Source: Brachyspira alvinipulli ATCC 51933 (GTDB taxonomy: Bacteria; Spirochaetota; Brachyspiria; Brachyspirales; Brachyspiraceae). Taken from it: a stretch of 64,000 nucleotides of DNA. The stretch lies in the NCBI RefSeq assembly GCF_000518245.1, contig NZ_JADF01000019.1, forward strand, positions 62,001 through 126,000, given 5' to 3'. The position numbers and the translations under genes are program-made. The notes beneath the pieces are model-generated. The model was not told the origin of the DNA. It did no database searches and saw nothing but the letters and a program-made list of their open reading frames with translations. Positions 43,191 to 50,399 of the stretch are shown here, one piece after another (the first letter of the stretch is position 1; each line of letters starts with the position of its first letter).

Positions 43191-43960
43191 TGAAAAAAGA
43201 AATCATTAAACAAATAAAAGAAAAAATAGAACAAATGGAAAATATTGAGTTTGATAGAGATATATTAGATACAGCTAAAGAAAATAATATAGCAATAATA
43301 TTCGGAAGCGATGAAGATTATTTAATCTTTGAAGGTGCTGTATGCGATGAAATTAATGTATGCCGTAAAGAAACTATTTATATTGATAAAAGAAAAGATG
43401 ACTGCTATTTAATACTAGAAGCTAATTTAGATTCTCTTTATGAAGAATTAGATTATATTCCTCCTGATTTAGTGTCTGAACTTTTGAAAAAACATTTTAA
43501 GAAATTAATAAAATTAGAAGCTGATTATGAAAACGGCTGGAACTTTAAAGCAGAAGCACCTGAAGGGTATATTGTAGATTATAGTAATTTTACTGTTAAG
43601 GATTACAAAGGCTTAATATTGGATTTGAATATGTATAGTGAAAATATTATTCAGAAAGAACTTGATTTAGAGCTTTTGAAAAATAAATTAGAAAAACTTG
43701 ATAGTAATATAGCTTTTTATTCTGAAAAAAATTATGGGTATGGTATTTACACTATAAGTTTTGACGGATTATTTAGGATTATATTCTTTTATTCTGAAAT
43801 TAATATGGAGAATATAGATATTCATAATATTCATCCAAGTAATGCTTTAGATTTTAATAATATTGATAAGGTTAAATATGTATTGGATTTTATTAAAAAT
43901 AATAAATCTGAAATAATACAGGCTGTAAAAGATAGTATTAAGGAAGTGAATAATGACTGA
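43190..43960 (+). CDS. Hypothetical phage protein
   Basis: The 256-residue protein has an acidic mixed fold with several strand segments ('IAIIFGSDEDYLIFEGAV', 'DDCYLILEANLDSLYEELDYIPPDL') and a second half of similar size that may be a repeat ('NKLEKLDSNIAFYSEKNYGYGIYTISFDGLFRIIFFYSEI'-type). It overlaps both neighbours. No family recognised. Confidence 0.6.
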   Translation: MKKEIIKQIKEKIEQMENIEFDRDILDTAKENNIAIIFGSDEDYLIFEGAVCDEINVCRKETIYIDKRKDDCYLILEANLDSLYEELDYIPPDLVSELLKKHFKKLIKLEADYENGWNFKAEAPEGYIVDYSNFTVKDYKGLILDLNMYSENIIQKELDLELLKNKLEKLDSNIAFYSEKNYGYGIYTISFDGLFRIIFFYSEINMENIDIHNIHPSNALDFNNIDKVKYVLDFIKNNKSEIIQAVKDSIKEVNND

Positions 43961-44456
43961 TACTAAAAAACAATCAGAGGTTCAGCAGTTTGAAATAAGT
44001 AAAGAGGGTTTCTTAAAACTGAAAGAGTTTATTAAAACATTAGCCAATCCTTTTGGGTATGTTATTCAAATCATCAGTAAAGATAAAGCTAGAAGCAACA
44101 GACAGCAGAATTGGTACTTCGGTATGCTTATGCCTGCTATACGTTACTTTCTTACTGAAGAATGGGATAACATTAAGGATAACGACATGATGCATAAACA
44201 AATAGAATATACCCTCTCTGAAATATACTATGAAGATAAAATATATTCTGTTAAAGATAAAAACGGCAGAGAAATGAAATATACAAAGCTCTCTATCGCA
44301 TTTAATAATATGAGCCATAAAAAGTTTCAGGATTATTTAAAGAAAATATTAATTAATCTTTCAAGATTTACAGGTTTTGAAGTTGGAAATCTTGAGGAAT
44401 TAATAAAAGAATACTGTCTACAGACAGGCGAAGAATACAAGCCTTATAAAGGTTAA
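43953..44456 (+). CDS. NinB-like phage recombination protein
   Basis: The 167-residue protein contains 'ISKDKARSNRQQNWYFGMLMPAI', which resembles the 'K..RS..QN..w.gml..i' segment of NinB (lambda Orf family), and a helical C-terminus with 'LINLSRFTGFEVGNLEEL'. NinB/Orf binds ssDNA and SSB and helps Red-type recombination. An SSB-like and a VRR-NUC gene in the same operon support this. The match is by eye only, so moderate confidence. Confidence 0.5.
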   Translation: MTDTKKQSEVQQFEISKEGFLKLKEFIKTLANPFGYVIQIISKDKARSNRQQNWYFGMLMPAIRYFLTEEWDNIKDNDMMHKQIEYTLSEIYYEDKIYSVKDKNGREMKYTKLSIAFNNMSHKKFQDYLKKILINLSRFTGFEVGNLEELIKEYCLQTGEEYKPYKG

Positions 44457-44469
44457 AGGAATTAATATA

Positions 44470-44877
44470 ATGAAAGTAGAAGATTTAAAGAAAGAACTTA
44501 CAGCTAAAATAAAGAATTTGATTCTTGAAATCTTAAAAGATTTTGATCTATCAAGATGCAAAATAAAAATAAAGATATTCAAAATAAAAGAATATAAAGG
44601 AAAGTCATACGAAAATCAATGTAATATTTATATAATTAAAGATAATTTAATTTATAAGATACATTATCATAACTTTAATATTATAAGCATTTCAATATAC
44701 TCTAAAAAAGATTTATTAATCACTCGTTATGCCTATGATATTATATATAGAGATTATAAAGCATATCCTTTGGAAGAAATTATACAATTTTTAGATAGTG
44801 AAGCTGTAAAGATAATAAGAAAATTACATAAATCAAAAAGAACATTAAGAACAAAATTAAAAAATATCTTGGAGTGA
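44470..44877 (+). CDS. Hypothetical phage protein
   Basis: The 135-residue basic protein alternates short strands and helices ('CKIKIKIFKIKEYKGKSYENQCNIYIIKDNLIYKIHYHNF'-type). Related in style to the products at 45193 and 45872 (acidic head, strand pair, final helix), suggesting a small paralogue family. Not recognised. Confidence 0.55.
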   Translation: MKVEDLKKELTAKIKNLILEILKDFDLSRCKIKIKIFKIKEYKGKSYENQCNIYIIKDNLIYKIHYHNFNIISISIYSKKDLLITRYAYDIIYRDYKAYPLEEIIQFLDSEAVKIIRKLHKSKRTLRTKLKNILE

Positions 44878-44880
44878 AAA

Positions 44881-45189
44881 ATGAAAGAAAATAAAGATTA
44901 TTTTTTAATTAAAATTGATTCTATAGGTAAAAGAAAGGCTTGGGACTTATATAATAATACAGGGGCAGGTATTTATCGTAGAGAACAAACAAAAGAATAT
45001 CAGGACTTTATTAAAGAAAAACATGAACTACCTTCTGAAATAATAAAAAATCAAAAAATAAAATTATATTGTAAAAGATGTGATAAAGTCTTTCCCGTAA
45101 GTTATATACAGCTTCAAAATCCATTTGGATATGACTGTTTTTTTGTATGCCCTGTTTGTAAAAGTATTTTAGAAAAATATAAGGAGTGA
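44881..45189 (+). CDS. Zinc-ribbon phage protein
   Basis: The 102-residue protein ends in a four-cysteine ribbon: 'LYCKRCDKVFPV' and 'FVCPVCKSILEKY'. The N-terminal part has 'KIDSIGKRKAWDLYNNTGAGIYRRE'. Likely nucleic-acid binding. AAGGAGTG after its stop begins the next gene's site. Confidence 0.6.
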   Translation: MKENKDYFLIKIDSIGKRKAWDLYNNTGAGIYRREQTKEYQDFIKEKHELPSEIIKNQKIKLYCKRCDKVFPVSYIQLQNPFGYDCFFVCPVCKSILEKYKE

Positions 45190-45192
45190 AAA

Positions 45193-45513
45193 ATGAACGA
45201 GGATATTATTAAAAATAAAATTAAAGAATTAGATAAAAATAATATTAGTATAAGTATTAGTACTCTTTTGGTAACAATATGGATAAACGATTTTTTTTGT
45301 ATAACATACTTTAAGGATAATTCTATGTCTTTTGACATTGATAGTAAAGATGAAGATAAAAGTATGATTTATGATTATGATGTAGATATGCCTAAAGATA
45401 CAGTAGATAACGTTGATAATTATATAAATACAATAAGTTTTTTTAAGAGAAATAAAAATAAAATCCAAAATATAATGAGAAAAGAATTTAAAAAAGTAGA
45501 ATATGAGGAGTGA
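45193..45513 (+). CDS. Hypothetical phage protein
   Basis: The 106-residue acidic protein has 'ISISTLLVTIWINDFFCITYFKDN' and a helix 'DTVDNVDNYINTISFFKRNKNKI'; the same layout as 44470 and 45872 products. Not recognised. Confidence 0.5.
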   Translation: MNEDIIKNKIKELDKNNISISISTLLVTIWINDFFCITYFKDNSMSFDIDSKDEDKSMIYDYDVDMPKDTVDNVDNYINTISFFKRNKNKIQNIMRKEFKKVEYEE

Positions 45514-45516
45514 AAA

Positions 45517-45861
45517 ATGGAGTTTATAAAATCTTTTGTTTTTTATGATTATAATACTACTGATGTAATGATATTTTTAGCGGCTGCTGTTATTTTTAAT
45601 ATTATCATTATGCTTATATTATACCCTAGCAGAATACTTCATTTATTACATGAAAGTTATGATAAAAAATATCTTAATGAATTAAATAAAATAACAGCTT
45701 ATTTAAAAAGAGGTATAATCTTGAGTTTTATATCTATGTGCTTAGTGATATTCAATATGATATTTTTAATAATTTTATATTTAAGTTTTCTTATAGTTTC
45801 AAATACTCTATCTGCTTTTTTTATGTTTATTAAGATTTGGCTAATTCCTAGAAATGAATAA
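45517..45861 (+). CDS. Small phage membrane protein
   Basis: The 114-residue protein has hydrophobic helices at about 18-40 and 66-105 ('VMIFLAAAVIFNIIIMLIL', 'ILSFISMCLVIFNMIFLIIL'), separated by a charged loop. It lies in the early operon, far from lysis genes, so a holin role is not suggested; superinfection exclusion is possible but unsupported. Confidence 0.55.
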   Translation: MEFIKSFVFYDYNTTDVMIFLAAAVIFNIIIMLILYPSRILHLLHESYDKKYLNELNKITAYLKRGIILSFISMCLVIFNMIFLIILYLSFLIVSNTLSAFFMFIKIWLIPRNE

Positions 45862-45871
45862 GGAGAAATAA

Positions 45872-46210
45872 ATGTTAAGAGATAGCGAACTTTTTAAAAA
45901 AGATTTTGAGCTTTTAAAGCAAAAATACTTAAAAAATATTATTGATGATATATCTAATATTTTAACAAAAAATGTGCCTGAATTAAAAGAAGTCAATAAA
46001 GACTATGAAAAGCATATTGTCAGTTTTAGTTTTGAATATAGAAATATTTTATCATTACAAAACGAATTAGAATATACAGAAATAAAATTAAAGGTAAATA
46101 AGAAGCTGGATTTTATTGCTTATATAAATACTACTCAATACACTAAAATTGATAAGATATTACAGTTTGTCAAAAATTATATAAAAAGATTTCATAAGTA
46201 TGGGTGTTAG
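45872..46210 (+). CDS. Hypothetical phage protein
   Basis: The 112-residue protein has an amphipathic N-terminus and strands 'HIVSFSFEYRNILSLQNELEYTEIKLKV', then a final helix. Layout resembles the products of 44470 and 45193. Not recognised. Confidence 0.5.
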   Translation: MLRDSELFKKDFELLKQKYLKNIIDDISNILTKNVPELKEVNKDYEKHIVSFSFEYRNILSLQNELEYTEIKLKVNKKLDFIAYINTTQYTKIDKILQFVKNYIKRFHKYGC

Positions 46211-46213
46211 ATT

Positions 46214-46450
46214 ATGAGTATAAATTTTGATAAACAAAAATATATGTTTCTTAATGGTGTCAAATATATGATAGAAGATATAGAGGCATATTCCTATAAC
46301 TATATAAGAATGTATATTATTTTAATATTGAAAGAAAATAATGAAGAAGAAAAAATTATAAAATATTTTAATAGAAATAATTTACGCAATGATGTAAACA
46401 AATTAAATCAATTATCAGTTTTTAGAAAAGAACAAAGAAAAAAATATTGA
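46214..46450 (+). CDS. Small hypothetical phage protein
   Basis: The 78-residue helical protein ('MYIILILKENNEEEKIIKYF', 'NDVNKLNQLSVFRKEQRKK') starts 3 bases after the previous stop. Not recognised. Confidence 0.5.
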   Translation: MSINFDKQKYMFLNGVKYMIEDIEAYSYNYIRMYIILILKENNEEEKIIKYFNRNNLRNDVNKLNQLSVFRKEQRKKY

Positions 46451-46484
46451 ATTAAATATTTACAGCAGTAAAGGTGTAGATGGA

Positions 46485-46724
46485 ATGAAAAGAAGATTAG
46501 ATATTCAAAAAAGACTTGAAAACATTGGAGAATATTTTTCTTTTAAAACAGAATACATTATGGATAAAAATTTAACTGATTTAGAGTTTAGATTCTTATG
46601 TTTTTTATCTTTATTTGCTCCTCTTCCAAAAAATGAATATACGGAAGAACTGCTAAATATTAGCACAGAAACATTAATAAGAGTTATTGATGATTTAAAA
46701 GAAAAAGGATATATAAAAAAATAG
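46485..46724 (+). CDS. Winged-helix-like small phage protein
   Basis: The 79-residue protein has 'LTDLEFRFLCFLSLFAPLP' and 'NISTETLIRVIDDLKEKGYI', a layout typical of a winged helix-turn-helix. A regulator of later phage genes is possible. The match is to the fold pattern only. Confidence 0.5.
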   Translation: MKRRLDIQKRLENIGEYFSFKTEYIMDKNLTDLEFRFLCFLSLFAPLPKNEYTEELLNISTETLIRVIDDLKEKGYIKK

Positions 46725-46735
46725 GAGATTTGAAA

Positions 46736-46909
46736 ATGGATAAAACTGTATGCGTGTCTTGTAATAAGGAAATTGAATCTGAAAATACTTATATACTAAG
46801 AGTATTTCAGAAAAAAGAGGCTTTAGGAACTGTTGGCGAAGTTCAGATTTGTGAGGCAGAGCTATGTAATAAATGCTTTGCGGCAGTGATGTTTCAAATA
46901 AGTAAATAA
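46736..46909 (+). CDS. Small two-CxxC zinc protein
   Basis: A 57-residue ORF starts at ATG 46736 after TAGGAGATT. It has 'VCVSCNKEI' and 'AELCNKCFAAVMF', two CxxC pairs, as in the products of 34777 and 40909. The three look like a scattered mini-family of zinc-binding proteins. Confidence 0.6.
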   Translation: MDKTVCVSCNKEIESENTYILRVFQKKEALGTVGEVQICEAELCNKCFAAVMFQISK

Positions 46910-46955
46910 AAAGTGAATTAAGTTTTAATTTATAAAATAAGGAGGTTATATTTTT

Positions 46956-47342
46956 ATGGACTATTTGTATTCAAAACCTATAAATCTTATGCTAAGCCCT
47001 TCATTGATAAATCATAGTATTATTGAAGATGCAGATGGAAATAAGATTGATTTAAATAATCTTAATAGTACAGAACTAAATAATAATATTATTAAATGTC
47101 TTAGCAAAAGAATAGACTTTTTAGAAAATAGAGTTGATTTTTTAGAAGAAAATCAAAAGAAAATCTTAAAACTTCTTATAGATACTATAAATACTGATAT
47201 TAAATCTATAGAACGTCAGTTAAAAAAATCAGATAATATTAGTAAAAACTTTGATGCTAATATAAATGCTATAGATAAAAAAGAAGTAAATAGAAGAAAC
47301 TTATATCCTGATAGAATTAATAGCAGTGTAAGAAAAAAATAA
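46956..47342 (+). CDS. Coiled-coil hypothetical phage protein
   Basis: The 128-residue protein has a central coiled coil ('LSKRIDFLENRVDFLEENQKKILKLLIDTINTDIKSIERQL'-type) with a repeated 'DFLEN/E' heptad pattern and a basic C-terminus. AAGGAGG precedes ATG with a slightly long spacing. Oligomeric; function unknown. Confidence 0.55.
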   Translation: MDYLYSKPINLMLSPSLINHSIIEDADGNKIDLNNLNSTELNNNIIKCLSKRIDFLENRVDFLEENQKKILKLLIDTINTDIKSIERQLKKSDNISKNFDANINAIDKKEVNRRNLYPDRINSSVRKK

Positions 47343-47360
47343 ATATTTTTGGGGTAGTCA

Positions 47361-47987
47361 ATGGAAAATAATAATAAAAAAAATAGTTCTATAAGAAAGC
47401 TAAAAACTTCTGCTTCTATAGCTAAAAACGATGAATATTTTACGCCTCCTGAAGCAGTGTACCCTATCGCTGAATTATTAAAAAAATACAATATTAATAA
47501 TATTTTAGAGCCTTGCGATACAAATAATAATTCTAATATTGCTAAAGTATTAAGAGAATATAATTTTAATGTTTATAGCTCATCTATCAAAGAAAGCAAC
47601 TATATTCTTAATATGCCTGTGAAAACAAATGTATTTGTTGTTACTAATCCGCCTTATTCTCTTAAAGATGCTTTTATTGAAAAAAGTGTTTATCTTATAG
47701 AGAAAAATATTATAAACGGTTTTGCCTTTCTTCTTCCTACTATGGCTTTACATGGAGTAAAAAGGCATAAGTTTTTTAATCAATTAAATAATCTTGGCTT
47801 TAGTATAAAAACTTTAATATTTGATAAAAGAGTTGAGTTTACATCTTTTGAAAACATTAAATATTTAAATAAGCCCTGGTTTGATGTTGCTTGGTTTGTA
47901 TTCATTAAAGAAAAAGAAGTGTTTAATGAAGTGAAATTTGTCAAACTTCAGAAGAGAGAAAAAGATAATTTTGAGCATTTATTATAA
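47361..47987 (+). CDS. Phage N6-adenine DNA methyltransferase-like protein
   Basis: The 208-residue protein has an N-terminal 'DEYFTPPEAVYPIAELL' (the FTP segment of N6-adenine methylases) and motif IV 'VVTNPPYSLKDAF'. Motif I (normally a glycine-rich DPxxGxG) reads 'ILEPCDTNNNSNI', so the SAM-binding glycines are missing and activity may be lost or changed. Most likely an orphan phage methyltransferase that protects DNA from host restriction. Its ribosome site is TTGGGG. Confidence 0.65.
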   Translation: MENNNKKNSSIRKLKTSASIAKNDEYFTPPEAVYPIAELLKKYNINNILEPCDTNNNSNIAKVLREYNFNVYSSSIKESNYILNMPVKTNVFVVTNPPYSLKDAFIEKSVYLIEKNIINGFAFLLPTMALHGVKRHKFFNQLNNLGFSIKTLIFDKRVEFTSFENIKYLNKPWFDVAWFVFIKEKEVFNEVKFVKLQKREKDNFEHLL

Positions 47988-48005
47988 TAACTATAAGGAG
48001 AATAT

Positions 48006-48200
48006 ATGAAAAGAGATAATATAAAAGACATTATATTAAGCAATATTCATAAAATAGATCCTGATAAATATTATAATACTTTTGATTTGCTTAGATTATT
48101 TGGTACAGGTATTACTCCGACTAGAAATTTTATTACTAAAAAAATACCTATAGAAAAAAGACATGTTATTACATTAAAAGAACATTCAAAATATAATTAA
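48006..48200 (+). CDS. Small hypothetical phage protein
   Basis: The 64-residue protein starts after AAGGAG and includes 'PDKYYNTFDLLRLFGTGITP' and 'IPIEKRHVITLKEHSK'. It could be a minimal DNA-binding helix-turn-helix (LLRLFGTG) but I do not assign it. Confidence 0.5.
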   Translation: MKRDNIKDIILSNIHKIDPDKYYNTFDLLRLFGTGITPTRNFITKKIPIEKRHVITLKEHSKYN

Positions 48201-48220
48201 AATTTATTTAGGAATAAATA

Positions 48221-48436
48221 ATGGATAATAAAATAAAAAGAAATACTAAAAAAACTTTGGTAGTATCCGGAGCAGATATTATTAATGCAGTACAGTCCAA
48301 TAATAAAAATATTGACTGTACTGCTGATTATAAAACTTGTAAATATTTTTCAAGCGGAGAATGTAATCATAAAACTTTATTAAATATTGATGAGGCAGTG
48401 ATATGTCCTTATTATCTTATAAATAAAAAAGACTAA
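48221..48436 (+). CDS. Small cysteine-containing phage protein
   Basis: The 71-residue protein has 'DYKTCKYFSSGECNHKTLLNI' style spacing of Cys and His and 'VICPYYLINKKD' at its end. It is the last plus-strand early gene; its stop overlaps the end of the convergent minus-strand gene by 4 bases. Confidence 0.5.
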   Translation: MDNKIKRNTKKTLVVSGADIINAVQSNNKNIDCTADYKTCKYFSSGECNHKTLLNIDEAVICPYYLINKKD

Positions 48437-49095
48437 ATCTTTAAAGTTTTTTTCATCTCATAAGATATATTTTTAAATATAATATTACTTTTAAGTATCT
48501 TTTTAGCCGATTTTTTGAATATTGGTCTTTTTCTTACTTTTTTCTTTCGGCTTAATATTCTAATCGGCTTTATATCTCCTCTTTTTGTACCTACTCTTTC
48601 ATATATAGCAGCTTCTTTTCCTTTGGGTTTTAACATAAAGAATCTTTTATCTCTTTTCTTTAATTTACATTCTTTTATTCTTTCGCCTATTTGTCTAATA
48701 TTTCCCATTTTATTAAATCTGTATCTATTTGGTATAACCTTTTTATAACTGTTTTCTCTTCCGATTAGTGTTGCGATTGGGTTTATAGTTAATGACTGTC
48801 CCCAAATATTGCGGCTTAATGGCTTGCCGGACTCATGATACTCTTGATATTCTGCTGTGCTTCCTACTATGCTTTTTTTATCTTTTTTAGTTGCTTTTTT
48901 TACCTGTATAACACTTAAAGGATAATTTTTTCTTATGGTAAACTCTTTTTTAGTTTCTTCTCTTGCTTCTCTTTGTATATTAAAAGCTGCCTGATTAAGT
49001 ATTTTTGCAGTTTTTTTATCTGCAAATTTTTCTAACTTTTTTAATTTTTCCGTAAGTTCTTTGAATGTTATTGTTTCAGCCATAATATTATCCAT
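48433..49095 (-). CDS. Tail/head-completion-like protein (HK97 gp10 or lambda Z type)
   Basis: The 220-residue basic protein has an N-terminal helix 'KLEKFADKKTAKILNQAAFNIQREAREETKKEF', then 'VIQVKKATKKDKKSIVGSTAEYQEYHESGKPLS' (split by context) and a basic C-terminus ('ILSRKKKVRKRPIFKKSAKKIL'). This resembles gp10-like or minor-tail Z proteins, which join head and tail. It lies on the minus strand, far from the terminase-portal module, which is unusual for such a gene, so the call is tentative. Confidence 0.45.
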   Translation of the reverse strand: MDNIMAETITFKELTEKLKKLEKFADKKTAKILNQAAFNIQREAREETKKEFTIRKNYPLSVIQVKKATKKDKKSIVGSTAEYQEYHESGKPLSRNIWGQSLTINPIATLIGRENSYKKVIPNRYRFNKMGNIRQIGERIKECKLKKRDKRFFMLKPKGKEAAIYERVGTKRGDIKPIRILSRKKKVRKRPIFKKSAKKILKSNIIFKNISYEMKKTLKI

Positions 49096-49146
49096 TATTA
49101 AAAGAATAATATCAAGTTATAAAATAGAAAGTGAATCAATAAAAAC

Positions 49147-49175
49147 GGCGGCAATTACTTTTAATAATCACCGCC
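49147..49175 (-). terminator. Terminator in the minus-strand phage block
   Basis: GGCGG / CCGCC stem with inner ATTA/TAAT pairs lies about 45 bases past the gene at 49221; on the minus strand it is followed by GTTTTTATTG. It would separate the membrane-protein genes from the tail-like gene. Confidence 0.75.
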
Positions 49176-49220
49176 TAAAAACTAAAAACTAAAAAATAAA
49201 AAATAAGAAACAATTACTTA

Positions 49221-49571
49221 TTACATCTTTGTCATAGCTTCTTCTACTTCTTCGTCCGTATCATAGCCTTTATAGTGTTCTCTTGCGTATTTTTTATATT
49301 CTTTCATATATTCTTCATCTTCAAGTTTGTCCGGATCGCCTTGATATATATACCATTTGTTGTTTTCTTCGTCTAAATAAGCATCTACTACACTTCTTAT
49401 AGCAGGTTCTCCTTCTACAAAATTATATAATTTATCTGTTATAGACACAAGTTTTAATACAAATCTCTTAAAAAGTGTGTTTTTATCTCCGTCCTTTTTC
49501 ATAGAAATCCATTTGAATAATTCTGTAATATTTATAAGTATGAATAGTAAAGGTTTTAATAAAGTTTTCAT
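49221..49571 (-). CDS. Small membrane-associated phage protein
   Basis: The 116-residue protein has an N-terminal hydrophobic helix ('LLKPLLFILINITELFKWI'), a middle 'FVEGEPAIRSVVDAYLDEENN' and an acidic C-terminus. It resembles the 49617 product (hydrophobic head, leucine-rich helix, 'Y-x-x-GE' and an acidic tail), so they may be paralogues. Ribosome site AGGAG is present. Confidence 0.6.
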   Translation of the reverse strand: MKTLLKPLLFILINITELFKWISMKKDGDKNTLFKRFVLKLVSITDKLYNFVEGEPAIRSVVDAYLDEENNKWYIYQGDPDKLEDEEYMKEYKKYAREHYKGYDTDEEVEEAMTKM

Positions 49572-49616
49572 TATATACTCCTATTGTTATTATATTCGCA
49601 AAAAAATGGCTTATAT

Positions 49617-50225
49617 TTATTTTGTAAAATTGTAAATAACCATAATTTCATCTGGGTTTTCATCTTCTGCTATTATCTTTTTTATTCTTTCTAATGCTTC
49701 ATGGGGATTTGAGGACTGCATACTCATTATTTCTTTTATATCTTCATCATAAGCGTAAACAATAGCTTCATTATTTGCTATTTTACGGTTTTCTCTTGCT
49801 TTATAAACGGCATAAATAAGTCTATTTCCTTCTTCGTATATATCCCAATCTTCTTCAGTCCAATGAGTATATTCATCTTCTTCGCCTTCTACTCCTTTGG
49901 CTATTAATTCTTCTTCTATGTATTTATCAATTTCTTCATCTGTGGGTTCTTTTCCTCCCCAATATTCCCAATCATAAGTATATAGCTTTCCGTCTTTATA
50001 TCTTCTTTGGAATGTTACCTTTAATGTATCCGTATCTTCGCCCTTTATATAACTATGTAATGACTCTATTAAAGAAGTAAGTTTTAATAAAGAGGCTGTT
50101 TTTTCTATTTCATTATCTTTTATTAGACTGAGTTTTATAGTATGTATTAATTTAAGCACCCATATAAAAGGTATTAATATTGGAATTGATAAATATCTCA
50201 ATATTGTTTTTAATATGTTTGTCAT
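49617..50225 (-). CDS. Membrane-associated phage protein, likely paralogue
   Basis: The 202-residue protein starts with a hydrophobic segment ('ILRYLSIPILIPFIWVLKLI'). A helix 'ASLLKLTSLIESLHSYIKGE' follows, and the rest is strongly acidic ('EEDEYTHWTEEDWDIYEEGN', 'KKIIAEDENPDEIMVIYN'). It sits between the FtsK-like motor gene and its smaller relative. Function unknown. Confidence 0.6.
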   Translation of the reverse strand: MTNILKTILRYLSIPILIPFIWVLKLIHTIKLSLIKDNEIEKTASLLKLTSLIESLHSYIKGEDTDTLKVTFQRRYKDGKLYTYDWEYWGGKEPTDEEIDKYIEEELIAKGVEGEEDEYTHWTEEDWDIYEEGNRLIYAVYKARENRKIANNEAIVYAYDEDIKEIMSMQSSNPHEALERIKKIIAEDENPDEIMVIYNFTK

Positions 50226-50246
50226 TTTTTATAACTCCAATTATTA

Positions 50247-50311
50247 TTATGTTCGCCTACGCTTTAATTATATCGATAATAAATTATCGATATGCTTCGG
50301 CTCACTTATTT
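50247..50311. repeat. Palindromic element related to the 33.3 kb array
   Basis: TATGTTCGCCTACGC and a TTTAAT stretch lead into a perfect stem at 50270-50293 (ATATCGATAA / TTATCGATAT, loop TAAA), followed by GCTTCGGCTCACTT. Frame and loop match the elements at 33247-33440 while the stem sequence is different. Confidence 0.75.
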
Positions 50312-50331
50312 ATATATTCTATTATTGTTCC

Positions 50332-50397
50332 GCCGAAAAAATTGCTGCTAGGCTATATACAATAAATTGCACATTCGTGTAGGCAATTTTTTACGGC
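50332..50397. repeat. Imperfect long inverted repeat at the end of the FtsK-like gene
   Basis: GCCGAAAAAATTGC and GCAATTTTTTACGGC pair with one bulge across a 37-base loop, ending 3 bases before the FtsK-like stop. It may act as a transcript-end hairpin for the motor gene; no separate U-tract is seen. Confidence 0.5.
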
Positions 50398-50399
50398 TG

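Noticed and set aside
45517-45861. Holin
   Set aside because: Two hydrophobic regions only, and located among early genes with no endolysin nearby.
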